A stretch of 64,000 bases of DNA from Verrucomicrobiaceae bacterium E54 (GTDB lineage Bacteria > Verrucomicrobiota > Verrucomicrobiia > Verrucomicrobiales > Akkermansiaceae): contig JAKZES010000003.1 of NCBI GenBank assembly GCA_022548915.1, forward strand, positions 62,001 through 126,000, written 5' to 3'. Below the pieces are notes generated by a model. It saw nothing but the letters and a program-made list of their open reading frames with translations, was not told where the DNA came from and ran no database searches. Both the position numbers and the translations under genes were made by a program. Each line of letters begins with the position of its first letter. Position 1 is the first letter of the stretch. Below are positions 18,137 to 28,000 of this stretch, in pieces.

Positions 18137-19393
18137 ATGTCCGGATCGCCGAAGCACTGGCTTGCCTCCCTGCTGCCGGGCATTTTCCTGATCGGCTACA
18201 ACATCGGCACCGGCAGCCTGACCGCGATGAGCAAGGCCGGGGCGAACTACGGCACCGGGATGCTGTGGGCGGTGCTGGTGAGCTGCCTGATCACCTGGTA
18301 CCTGATCAACTTCTTCAGCCGCTTCACCATGTCGAGCGGGATGACCGCGATGGAGGCCTACCACCGGCACATCCACCCGGTCTATGCGTGGACGCTGTGG
18401 ACCGCGCTGGGGATCATCATCCTCTCCGCGCTGATGGGTATGATGGGCCTGCTGGTGGATGTGGTGGCGGTGGGATTTCAGGAGCTGGCAGGCATCGCCG
18501 TCAACCGGGTCGCGACCGGCATCGCGATCGCGGCGGTGGTGCTGGTCCTGATCTGGGTCGGCACACCGCGTCGGCTCGAGGCGATGCTGGGCGTGATGGT
18601 CGGCCTCATGGGTCTGGCCTTCATCGGTTCGGCGATCCGCTTCTTCCCCGGCGTCGGGCCCACCCTGCAGGGCTTCGTCCCGAGGCTTCCGGGGGCGGCG
18701 GAGGGGAGCGACACCAGCCCCTTCGTGATTCTCGCCGGCATGGTCGGCACCACCGTGTCGGTCTTCGCCTTTCTCATCCGCAGCGGGCAGGTCAAGGAAC
18801 ACGGGTGGACGATGGAGCAATGGGCGATGCAGAAGCGCGACGCGCTGGTGAGTGCCTCGATGATGTTCGTGTTGAGCGCGGCGGTGCTGCTGACCGCCAC
18901 CGCCACCCTGCACGCCGAGGGGCTGAAGATGAACTCGATCGCCGAGATGATTCCCATGCTGCACCCGATGTTCGGCGACGCGGCGATGGCGATCTTCGTG
19001 GTCGGCGTGCTTGCCGCGGGGATCTCGTCGCACATGCCGAACATGATGGTGATTCCCTGGCTCGCCCGCGACATGCGGGGCAGCCCGCGGGAGCCCCGCA
19101 CCCGGGCCTTGGGCATCATCTTCCTGCTGCTCACCGCGGTCAGCATCCTCGGGGCGGTGCTTGAGACCCGGCCGGTGTTCCTGCTGCTGCTTTCCCAGGC
19201 GGGGATCTCGCTGGTCATGCCGTTGGCCCTGCTGGGACTGATCTGGCTTTCCGCGCACCCGGACCGGACCGGCGCGCCCCGCCCGGGCCGGGTCGAATGG
19301 CTGCTGCTGGGGTTGATCGCCGCCTTTTCATTGATCATGAGTTTTCTCGCCCTCCGCGGGCTCGTCACCGACCTGACCCAGTTGTTCTCATGA
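18137..19393 (+). CDS. Nramp-fold transporter lacking the canonical metal-binding motifs
   Basis: 418 residues with about 11 membrane segments and overall Nramp similarity (LLPGIFLIGYNIGTGSLTAMSKAGANYG at the start, GTTVSVFAFLIRSGQVKEHGW in the sixth-helix region). In metal-transporting Nramps, TM1 has DPGN and TM6 has MPH; here the equivalent positions read YNIGTG and SVF, so the usual Mn/Fe ligands are absent. Its stop overlaps the next ATG (ATGA at 19390-19393), and mannonate dehydratase follows, so the genes are translationally coupled. A role in uptake of a sugar acid or hexuronate is inferred from this context; transport of another cation such as magnesium is an alternative. Confidence 0.75.
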   Translation: MSGSPKHWLASLLPGIFLIGYNIGTGSLTAMSKAGANYGTGMLWAVLVSCLITWYLINFFSRFTMSSGMTAMEAYHRHIHPVYAWTLWTALGIIILSALMGMMGLLVDVVAVGFQELAGIAVNRVATGIAIAAVVLVLIWVGTPRRLEAMLGVMVGLMGLAFIGSAIRFFPGVGPTLQGFVPRLPGAAEGSDTSPFVILAGMVGTTVSVFAFLIRSGQVKEHGWTMEQWAMQKRDALVSASMMFVLSAAVLLTATATLHAEGLKMNSIAEMIPMLHPMFGDAAMAIFVVGVLAAGISSHMPNMMVIPWLARDMRGSPREPRTRALGIIFLLLTAVSILGAVLETRPVFLLLLSQAGISLVMPLALLGLIWLSAHPDRTGAPRPGRVEWLLLGLIAAFSLIMSFLALRGLVTDLTQLFS

Positions 19394-20148
19394 CCAATCC
19401 CTTCAGCCTGGAAAACGAGGTTGCGCTGGTGACCGGCGGCGCGACCGGCATTGGTTTCGGCATCGCCCGATGCTTCGTCGAGGCCGGTGCGCGGGTGGTG
19501 CTGTGCAGCCGCGATGAAGAGGCGCTCACGAGCGCCGTGGGGGAGCTGGGGTACCACGCCTCCCGTCGCGTTCACGACGTTACCGAGACCGATGGCGCGG
19601 TCGACCTGGTGGCGGGCATCGAGCGCGAGATCGGACCGGTCTCCATCCTCGTCAACAATGCCGGGGTCCACCTCAAGAAGCCGGCCGAGGAGGTCACGCC
19701 GCCCGAGTTTCAGAAGTTGCTGGACGTCCATGTGCTCGGTGCGCACGCCCTGACGACTGCGGTTGGTCGCGGCATGCTCGAGCGGGGCAGGGGTTCGGTG
19801 CTCTTCATCGCCTCGATGGCCTCGTTGTTCGGGTTTCCGGGGGTGGTGGCCTATTCCGCCGCCAAGTCGGCCCACCTCGGGATGGTGCGCACGCTGGCCA
19901 CCGAGTGGGGGCCGCGGGGCGTGCGGGTGAATGCGATCGCCCCGGGCTGGATCCACAGCGAGATGATGCACCAGGCGGTCGATGCCGATCCGGCGCGCAA
20001 GGCGAAGATCCTCGGCCGGACGCCGCTCGGAGGCTTCGGCGACCCCGAGGATGTCGGCCGGGCCGCCACCTATCTCTGCTCGCCGGCCGCGAAGTTCATC
20101 ACCGGAGTCTGTCTGCCGGTCGACGGCGGTGCGGCCATCGGCTTCTAA
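19390..20148 (+). CDS. SDR-family oxidoreductase, possible mannonate/fructuronate or gluconate dehydrogenase
   Basis: 252 residues, a classical short-chain dehydrogenase: cofactor motif TGGATGIGFGIA, NNAG at the end of beta 4, catalytic Ser in FIASMAS, catalytic YSAAK (Tyr-x-x-x-Lys) and PVDGG near the C-terminus. It resembles gluconate 5-dehydrogenase and KduD-type enzymes. Situated between the Nramp-like gene (4-nt overlap) and uxuA (11-bp gap), it could be the SDR-type reductase that interconverts D-fructuronate and D-mannonate, supplying the substrate of UxuA. That specific reaction is inferred from context. The ATG at 19390 is fixed by the coupling and by the start of the Rossmann fold. 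Confidence 0.85.
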   Translation: MTNPFSLENEVALVTGGATGIGFGIARCFVEAGARVVLCSRDEEALTSAVGELGYHASRRVHDVTETDGAVDLVAGIEREIGPVSILVNNAGVHLKKPAEEVTPPEFQKLLDVHVLGAHALTTAVGRGMLERGRGSVLFIASMASLFGFPGVVAYSAAKSAHLGMVRTLATEWGPRGVRVNAIAPGWIHSEMMHQAVDADPARKAKILGRTPLGGFGDPEDVGRAATYLCSPAAKFITGVCLPVDGGAAIGF

Positions 20149-20159
20149 CTTCATCACCC

Positions 20160-21254
20160 ATGAAGCTCGGATTCGGATTCTACCGCCACATGCTCAACCG
20201 CGAGCACTGCGACTTCGCCGTCCAGTGCGGGGCGACCCACGCGGTGGTCCACCTGGTCGACTACTTTCACCGGGGCTCGCGGGAGCACGGCGAGGACCAG
20301 CCGATCGGCGACACCCACGGGGGCTGGGGAATCGCCGGGGGCACCCCGGACGAGGAGTGGTCGGAGGAATCGCTCCGGTCGCTGAAGGCGGAACTCAAGG
20401 CGGCGGGCCTCGAGCTTGAGGCGATCGAGAACTTCGATCCCGCCCACTGGCACGACGTTCTCCTGGATGGTCCGCGCAAGGCGGCGCAGATCGAGCGGCT
20501 GAAGGAGATCATCCGCAACGTCGGTGCGGCCGGGATCCCGGTCTTCGGCTACAACTTCAGCATCGCCGGGGTGGCGGGCCGGACGGTCGGCAACGGCACC
20601 CGCGGCGGGGCCCGCACGGTGGGCATGGACGGCGCCGCCGAGTCCAGCACCGCGCCCATTCCCAAGGGCATGGTCTGGAACATGGTTTACGACGGCGAGG
20701 CGCCGGAAGGGATGCTGCCCGAGATCGACCACGAGGAATTGTGGAGCCGGCTCGAGTTCTTTCTCCGCGAACTGGTCCCGGTGGCCGAGGAGGCCGGAGT
20801 CCGCCTTGCCGCCCACCCGGATGATCCTCCGTTGCCGCGGGTCCGCCGGCAGCCGCGGCTCGTTTATCAGCCCGCGATGTATCAGCGCCTGGTCGACCTC
20901 GTGCCCAGCCGCAGCAACGCGCTCGAGTTCTGTCTCGGCACCCTGGCGGAAATGAGCGAGGGAGACATTTACGAGGCCTGCGACCATCACAGCCGGCAGG
21001 GGGACATCGCCTACATCCATTTCCGCAACGTCCGGGGCAAGGTGCCGCACTACACCGAGACCTTCATCGACGAGGGCGATATCGACATGCGGCGGATCAT
21101 GGAAATCCTGCGGAAGAACCGCTACGAGGGAGTCCTGATTCCCGACCACGCCCCGCAGATGAGCTGCGAGGCCCCCTGGCACGCCGGCATGGCCTACACG
21201 ATGGGATACATGAAGGCCCTGCTCGACGGGGCGTCCTCCGGTCGGCCCGAATGA
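20160..21254 (+). CDS. uxuA: Mannonate dehydratase
   Basis: 364 residues. It matches the UxuA TIM-barrel family: KLGFGFYRH at the N-terminus, IPVFGYNFS, the metal-site motif LAAHPDDPPLPR, LEFCLGT, and IAYIHFRNV with conserved His. It dehydrates D-mannonate to 2-keto-3-deoxygluconate in cytosolic glucuronate catabolism. It is third in the operon after the transporter and SDR genes, with an ATG 11 bp beyond the SDR stop. No kdgK or kdgA gene is in the window, so later steps must be encoded elsewhere. Confidence 0.92.
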   Translation: MKLGFGFYRHMLNREHCDFAVQCGATHAVVHLVDYFHRGSREHGEDQPIGDTHGGWGIAGGTPDEEWSEESLRSLKAELKAAGLELEAIENFDPAHWHDVLLDGPRKAAQIERLKEIIRNVGAAGIPVFGYNFSIAGVAGRTVGNGTRGGARTVGMDGAAESSTAPIPKGMVWNMVYDGEAPEGMLPEIDHEELWSRLEFFLRELVPVAEEAGVRLAAHPDDPPLPRVRRQPRLVYQPAMYQRLVDLVPSRSNALEFCLGTLAEMSEGDIYEACDHHSRQGDIAYIHFRNVRGKVPHYTETFIDEGDIDMRRIMEILRKNRYEGVLIPDHAPQMSCEAPWHAGMAYTMGYMKALLDGASSGRPE

Positions 21255-21503
21255 CGCCGCAGCCTCCCGCCGACTCGATCAGGTCCTGGGAAATCGGAGC
21301 CCCGAAGGGCATGAATTCGTTGATAATGAGACGATTGGCACCCTTCGAGCTTCATCGGTGTTTGCGACGGTCCTCTCGCAGCAAACCCATCATTGCTTCC
21401 GGGATGGCTCCGCGCCTCGAAAAGCCCGTCAGCCATGTGCCAAGATCGTTACATTTGTTGGAATTGGCTGGCGTTGGGGAAATGGATTCGGGGACGCTGC
21501 CCG

Positions 21504-24500
21504 ATGCGCATCCGCTTGTTGCTGTGGCTCCCGCTGGCTCTTTGCGGGATGCCGGGCAACGTCTTCGGTCAGTCGGGCGATGGGGGCGAGTTGGTGGTGG
21601 TGGAGAACCAGGTGGAGCGGTCGCCGGCGCGCACCGCTTGGCGAAAGGCGGTGCTGGGTGAGAAAATCGGGTGGCAGGAGCAGGTGCGGACGGGTGAGCT
21701 GAGTCGCGCCGGCATCGAGCTTGCCACCGGAGGGGTGCTGCGGGTCAGCGAGCTGACCGTGCTCCGCCTGCAGCCGCCGAAGCCCGGGCAGGATCAGCGC
21801 AGCCGGATCGATTTTTCGAAAGGGGCGGCCTATTTCTTCAGTCGCACCGACAAGGAGGCGGACGTCGAGACGCCGACGGCCAGCCTCAACATCCGGGGCA
21901 CCGAATTCGTCATCGAGGTCGGCGACAACGGCACGACGGTGGTGACGATGATCGACGGCGCGGTCGGCCTGTCGAATGCGTTCGGGGCGGTGGAGCTGGC
22001 GAGTGGCGAACAAGGAGTCGCCGAGCCGGGTCGCGCGCCGCGGAAGACCGCCGTGCTCGACGCGTCCGAAGACATCCAGTGGTTCCTGTATTACCCCGGG
22101 ATCGCCGATCCGGCGGGCTTTGCGGGGCTGGGCCCCGCCTTTGCGGCATCGCGGAAGGCCTATGCCGCGGGCGACCTGCTGCAGGCACTGGAGTTGCTGC
22201 CACCGCCGACCGGCCGCGACGAGCATCTGTTTGCCTCCGCCGTGAAGCTGTCGAGCGGTCGGATCGACGAGGTCGATGAGAACCTGAAGCGGGCCGGAGG
22301 GGGCGCGGTCGCCGATTCCTTGCGGCTGTTGATGGAGGTGGTCCGCACACCGGCGGCACAGATGAACGGGGTGGTGGCCCCGGAGACGCCGGAAGGGCGG
22401 ATGGCGCTGTCGTATGCGCTTCAGTCGGCCGGGGATCTGGAAGGGGCGCTGGAAGCGGCGAAGGGAGCGGTCGGGCTCTCGCCGCGATTCGGTATGGCGT
22501 GGGCTCGTGTCGCCGAGCTGGAGTTTGGTTTCGGGCGGAACGAGGTGGCGGAGGAAGCCGTTGAGCAGGCGCTTGCCTTGAGCCCGCGCAATGCGCAGGC
22601 GATTTCGCTAAAGGGTTACTTTGCGCTGGCGGGGAACCGGATTCGGGAGGCTCGGGAGCAATTCGCCCGCGCGCTCGAAATCGATCCCGCGCTCGGCAAC
22701 GCGTGGCTCGGCCAGGGTCTGGCCTTTTTCCAGTCGTCGATGCCGGATGAGGCACTGCGCTCGATGACCATCGCGGCGGCGGTCGAGCCGAACCGTGCCT
22801 TTCTGCGGAGCTACCTGGGCAAGGCCTTTGCGGAGACGGGGCGGGACGAACGCGCCATGCACGAACTCGGCCTGGCGGGTCAGCTCGACCCGGGGGACCC
22901 CACCGCCCCTCTCTATCAGGCCCTGCTCGAGCAGAGGCAGTCGCGATTCAACGAGGGAATCGCCAACCTCGAACGATCCATCGAGCTGAACGACAACCGG
23001 GCGATCTATCGCTCCGGCTTCCTGCTCGACCAGGACCGCGCGGTGCGCGAGGCGAACCTGGCCGCCCTGTATGAGAATGCGGGCATGACCGGGACCAGCC
23101 TCGAGGAGGCGCGGCGGTCGGTGGTCAGCGACTACCTCAATCCCGCCGCCCACCTGTTCCTGTCGAACAGCGTCGATGCGTTGCGCGACCCGCGTCGGGT
23201 GTCGCTGCGTTATGAGACGCCCTGGTTCAACGAGCTGCTGCTCGCCAACCTGCTGTCCCCGGCCGGGACCGACCTGCTGGCGCAGAACATCTCGCAGCAG
23301 GAATACACCAACCTGTTTCCGGTAAGTCCTTTCGGCATTTCCAACCGCAGCCTTTGGCGGGGCGACGGCGAGTTTCTTTCGACCGGGACGCTGCAGGGTC
23401 GCTTCGACCGGAGCAGCGTGGCGCTCGATTACGACATCTTCCTCGCCGACGGCGACCGTCCCAACCGGGACGTCGAGCGCTACACCGCCTACCTGCAGTA
23501 CAAGCAGGCCCTCAGCGATCGCGACAGCCTCTACTTCAACTTCAAGTTCCAGCGCTTCCGGGGAGGCGACCTGCGGCAGCTTTACGATCCGACGACCTTC
23601 GACCCGGACTACCGCGTCGAGCAGGAGCAGGCACCGGTGGCGATCATCGGCTACCAGCACGAGTGGTCGCCGGGCAGTCGGACGCTGGCGCTCGGCGGCC
23701 TGCTCACCGACCGCCTGCGGATCTCCAACAGGTCGACGACTTCCTTCGCGATGCTGATCGATCCCCTGGCACCGGCCGTATCGACGCCGATCGGCTTTCC
23801 GAGCGATATCGACCAGCTTCGCGAAACCGAGGTCTTTTTCGGCGAGTTGCAGCACATCTGGAGCGACGAGCGGCAGACCTTCCTGATCGGCACCCGCTTC
23901 GACTCGGGCCGCTTCGAGACCGAGAACACGCTTTCGATGCAGCCGATCGTCGGCATTCTTCCGGGCGATCCCTTCACCCTTCGCGCCGCGCCGGACTATC
24001 AGCGATGGGTCAGCTACGCCTACTACACGAGGGAACTGGTTGACGGCCTGTGGGGCACGCTCGGGCTCGCCTTCGATACCCAGGACTATCCGCTCAACCC
24101 CAGCGTGCCACCGGTTTCGGCGGAGCGGAAAAGCCGCTCCGAATTGCTGCCGAAGGCGGGCTTGGTTTGGACGCCGTGCAACGAGTTCACGATGCGGCTC
24201 GGCTATGCCCGCTCGCTGGGCGGAGCGACCTTCGACGAGAGTGTGAGGCTCGAGCCGACACAGGTGGCCGGCTTCACCCAGTCGTTCCGGACCCTGATCA
24301 ACGAGTCGGAAGTCGGCGGACTCTCAGCGCCGCTTTTCGACACGGCCGGGGCGAGCGTCCTGTGGAAATTGCCGGGCCGCACCTATCTCGGGGCGGAAGG
24401 CTTCGTTCGCCGTGCCGAGGCGGCCCGCGGGGTCGGGGTGCTGGGGATCGACAGCGGCACCCTGGCCTTCGACCGGGTGCTCCAGATCGAGGAGGATCTC

Positions 24501-24953
24501 GACTACGAGGAATGGGGTGGGGCCTTCCACGCCACCAAGCTCGTCGGCGATGCGTGGTCGATCGGCACCCGCTACACTTTCGCCCGGGCCGAGCTGAGCC
24601 GTTCGTTCCCGGCGCTGACGGCGGCGGGGGTGGCCGGATTCCGGTCGGACGAATCGTCGCAGCTCCACGATGCCGAGGCTTACGTGATCTACAACCACCC
24701 GAGCGGCTGGTATGGCCGCCTGAGCGGACGGTTTCTTTCGCAGGACAACGAGGGCTACGCACCGGTCCGGCCCGGAGATTCATGGACGCAGCTCGACTGC
24801 GCGGTGGGCAGGCGATTCCTGAAAAATCGCGGCGCGTTGGAACTCGGCGTGCTTAACCTCACGGATCGGGATTACCGATTCAACCCGCTCATCACGCTCC
24901 CCGAACAGCCCCGCGAAAGGACCTTCTACATGGAATTCCGGCTCGACATCTAG
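21504..24953 (+). CDS. FecR-TPR-outer membrane beta-barrel fusion protein
   Basis: 1149 residues from the ATG at 21504, which provides a signal peptide (MRIRLLLWLPLALCGMPGNV, FGQ). Residues about 30-190 form a FecR-like domain (KGAAYFFSRTDKEADVETPT, ASLNIRGTEFVIEV). About 230-530 contain tetratricopeptide repeats (for example ALALSPRNAQAISLKGYFAL, ALEIDPALGNAWLGQGLAFF). About 600-1149 are rich in alternating aromatic strands and end with a TonB-receptor-like C-terminus (LGVLNLTDRDYRFNPL, FYMEFRLDI). No plug domain or TonB box is obvious. FecR normally is a separate periplasmic sensor for TonB receptors; here it is fused to the barrel. The product is likely an outer-membrane transporter or assembly protein. 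The next gene starts 74 bp away. Confidence 0.8.
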   Translation: MRIRLLLWLPLALCGMPGNVFGQSGDGGELVVVENQVERSPARTAWRKAVLGEKIGWQEQVRTGELSRAGIELATGGVLRVSELTVLRLQPPKPGQDQRSRIDFSKGAAYFFSRTDKEADVETPTASLNIRGTEFVIEVGDNGTTVVTMIDGAVGLSNAFGAVELASGEQGVAEPGRAPRKTAVLDASEDIQWFLYYPGIADPAGFAGLGPAFAASRKAYAAGDLLQALELLPPPTGRDEHLFASAVKLSSGRIDEVDENLKRAGGGAVADSLRLLMEVVRTPAAQMNGVVAPETPEGRMALSYALQSAGDLEGALEAAKGAVGLSPRFGMAWARVAELEFGFGRNEVAEEAVEQALALSPRNAQAISLKGYFALAGNRIREAREQFARALEIDPALGNAWLGQGLAFFQSSMPDEALRSMTIAAAVEPNRAFLRSYLGKAFAETGRDERAMHELGLAGQLDPGDPTAPLYQALLEQRQSRFNEGIANLERSIELNDNRAIYRSGFLLDQDRAVREANLAALYENAGMTGTSLEEARRSVVSDYLNPAAHLFLSNSVDALRDPRRVSLRYETPWFNELLLANLLSPAGTDLLAQNISQQEYTNLFPVSPFGISNRSLWRGDGEFLSTGTLQGRFDRSSVALDYDIFLADGDRPNRDVERYTAYLQYKQALSDRDSLYFNFKFQRFRGGDLRQLYDPTTFDPDYRVEQEQAPVAIIGYQHEWSPGSRTLALGGLLTDRLRISNRSTTSFAMLIDPLAPAVSTPIGFPSDIDQLRETEVFFGELQHIWSDERQTFLIGTRFDSGRFETENTLSMQPIVGILPGDPFTLRAAPDYQRWVSYAYYTRELVDGLWGTLGLAFDTQDYPLNPSVPPVSAERKSRSELLPKAGLVWTPCNEFTMRLGYARSLGGATFDESVRLEPTQVAGFTQSFRTLINESEVGGLSAPLFDTAGASVLWKLPGRTYLGAEGFVRRAEAARGVGVLGIDSGTLAFDRVLQIEEDLDYEEWGGAFHATKLVGDAWSIGTRYTFARAELSRSFPALTAAGVAGFRSDESSQLHDAEAYVIYNHPSGWYGRLSGRFLSQDNEGYAPVRPGDSWTQLDCAVGRRFLKNRGALELGVLNLTDRDYRFNPLITLPEQPRERTFYMEFRLDI

Positions 24954-25027
24954 ATCGGTGGAAAGCCCGTCCCAGACTCCCGCTCCCGCCGGTGAACCCC
25001 CGGTCTCGGAGTCAACCCAGCATCAAA

Positions 25028-28000
25028 ATGCCTTCCCAAACCCAAGTTCTCCTCACCTTCCTGGCATGGTTTGTCGTGCCGTCGCTTTTTGGCCAGGTCC
25101 TGCTGATCAGTGACCAGCAGGGTTTCCGGACGCTGGCGTCGGAACTCCGCGAAGAAGGTTACGACGTGACCCTGCGCGAGGAGGAGTATGACAACAATTA
25201 CGCCAACCTGCTCGATGCCACCTTCCTCGACTCCTTCGCCGTGATCGTCTACTCGGAGACCGGGTTTCAGTCGGTCGGTTCGGTGATTCCGGCCAATGTC
25301 GCCGCGGGCCTCGAGAACTACGTCAATGCGGGCGGGCACCTGCTGGTCACCGGCAACGACGTGTTCGCGCATCCGGCCGACGGGGCGATGGCCTCGCTGG
25401 TCGGCTCGACCTCCACGGCGGACTACTTCGTCTCGCTCGACACCTGGGTGGTCCCGGACATCGATCACCCGGTTCTCAACGGGCCCTACGGGAACTTCCG
25501 CGGCCAGACCTTCACCGGAATCAACTTCCGCGATTTTTCGGGGGGCTACGACACGGCCGAGCCGAATGTCGCGGCCGGTACCATCGAGCTGGCCACCCTC
25601 GGGAGCCCGCGGGGCACCGGCAAGCTGCTCTTCACCGACCGTCCGGGGCCGGCGGGCAGCGTGACCTTCTGGAATGGCGGGACCGCGGATCCCAACGTGG
25701 ATCCGCAGGACGAGTTGCTGGCGGGGACCGAGACCGGAAGCATCTTCCGCAACTACCTGGCCTCGACCGACGGTCTGCCTGCGGCTCCGGGCGGCAAGGT
25801 CGTGATCACCGAGTTCATGATGGCGCCGGAGGGTTCGGGGAACTCGATCGGCCAGTACATCGAGATCTTCAACGCGGGGCCGACGTCCATCGACCTGGAC
25901 GGATGGAGCATCCGCAAGACCAACACCACCACCGGCCACACGATTTCGGGGTCCGTGGTGGTCGCCCCGGGCACCTACGCGCTGCTCGGGCAGACCGCCG
26001 ACCTCGGAGGCACGCTCGCGACCGGGGTCACCGCCGATTACGACTACGATGACTTCGATTTCCTGTCCGGCGGTAGTGGGCTGCAATTGGTCGATGACCA
26101 GGGCGTGGAGGTCGACCATGTGAATGTCGTCTTCGGGACTTTCTTTCCGGATGCGAGCTACAACGGGGTCGCTCACGTGTTCACCGGAACGGTCGACGAT
26201 GACAACAAGGAGTTTCCCGCATGGGCCAAGGCAATCGCGACGGAGCCCGGCTACGACCCGGGCAACATCGACCTGGGTTCGCCCGGCACGGCCGGGAGCG
26301 ACCAGTCGGCCATCGAGGCCGTTCCGCTGAGCTACTACGTCAGCTTCGATCTGGGCGATCTCGGAACACTGACCGGGGGGGACCTCCTTCAAACTGTTGA
26401 GGCCGGGACTTCGGCCGAGGCGCCAACCTTTGGGGTCGATCCAGGCTGGCTTTTCGCCGGTTGGAATCTCGACTTCTCGACCGTGATCGGACCGATGGTC
26501 GTGACCGCTCAGTATGTGCCCGAGATCTTCCAACTCACCTTCGTCGAGGGAACCAACGGAACGCGCACCGGGGGCGGGCCACTGACCCAGTTTGTCAGCG
26601 TCCTCGACCCGGTGGTCGAGCCGGTGATCACCGCGGATCCAGGCTGGCGGTTTGCCGGTTGGGACACCGACTTTTCGCTGGTTACCAGTGACCTCACGAT
26701 CACCGCACTCTTCGAGGCCGGGCCATCGGCGGTGGCGGGTGGAGATGTCGAGATTGCCGATCTCAATGACGACGATCAGGTTCTGGTGCGCCTCGATGGC
26801 AGTGCCTCGCAGCCGGCCACCGGCACCATCGCGTCGTGGGACTGGACCTGGCCGGGCGGCAGCGCCAGCGGCGAGGTCGTGGATGTGATTTTCCCGGCGA
26901 ATGACCTGGCGATCCCGGTCACGCTGACGGTGACCGACGGAGCGGGCGATACTGCCGTGGACACCCTGAACCTGACGGTCCTGCGCCGGGAGACCGGCCT
27001 GTTCAAGGACTTCGCCGGATTCACGGGAGGCATCGACGACACCTACCTGGCGGGTGACACCCTGTTGGTGGACGGCTCCGATGCGGCAAGCACCGAGGTC
27101 TTTCGACTGACGGCCGGCACCTGGGTGGAGTCGCCGATCACTCCGGGCGGACCCGACCTTGCTCTTGTCGATTCCGATACCATCGTCAGCGGCGATTTTA
27201 CCAATCTTACCGGGTTCACCGTCCACCGATGGAGCGGCGGCGCGTGGATCGGGACCGGCCAAACGATCGTCGGCTCCCTGCCTCCGGTGGACGGCAGCCG
27301 CAAGACCTTCGCCTTCACCTCCGACACGGTGGTGATCGGCGACGGGAACAACGATGGCTCGGCGACCGATGGCGGCCGGGTCGATGTGTTCGAATGGACG
27401 GCGGACACATGGACCCATGCCACCTCCCTGCAGCCCGGCGATGGACTCGGGGTCGGGGCTCGTTACGGGGATGTGCTTGCGGTCGAAGGCGACCTGATGG
27501 TGATTGCCAAGCGCATCGAACTCTTCAGCGGCAGTTACGTCGGTCGCCGGCTCGATGTGTTCCGCCGGGCGGGCGGAAGCTGGAGCTTCGACGAGTCGAT
27601 CTTCTACGACCCGAGCGTTCCAACGTCGATTTCCCGCTTCCTCGAAGACACCGAGCTCGACCTCAGGAACGGGACCATCCTGGCGCGGACCACGGCACCC
27701 GCGACATTCGTGGTGATCGAAGAGATCGCTTCCACTTGGGTGCAGACCGAGATCAGCTATTCGTTCTCTGAGTTTTCCTTCATCAACGGCCTGCATCTCG
27801 ACAGCGATTCGACCGCTTTGATCGCATCGGGGAACGCGGCATTGCGACTCTACGAACGAGATCTGTCGGCTTCCGACTGGACCGGGTTCGCGGGTGCGGG
27901 GAGGCCTCCCTTGGTAAGCTCCTTCACCCGGGCGGGCGATTTTGAATCCGGTCGGGCGGCGATCATCAACGGCTCCTCGGTCCGCCTGCTCATGGATGGG

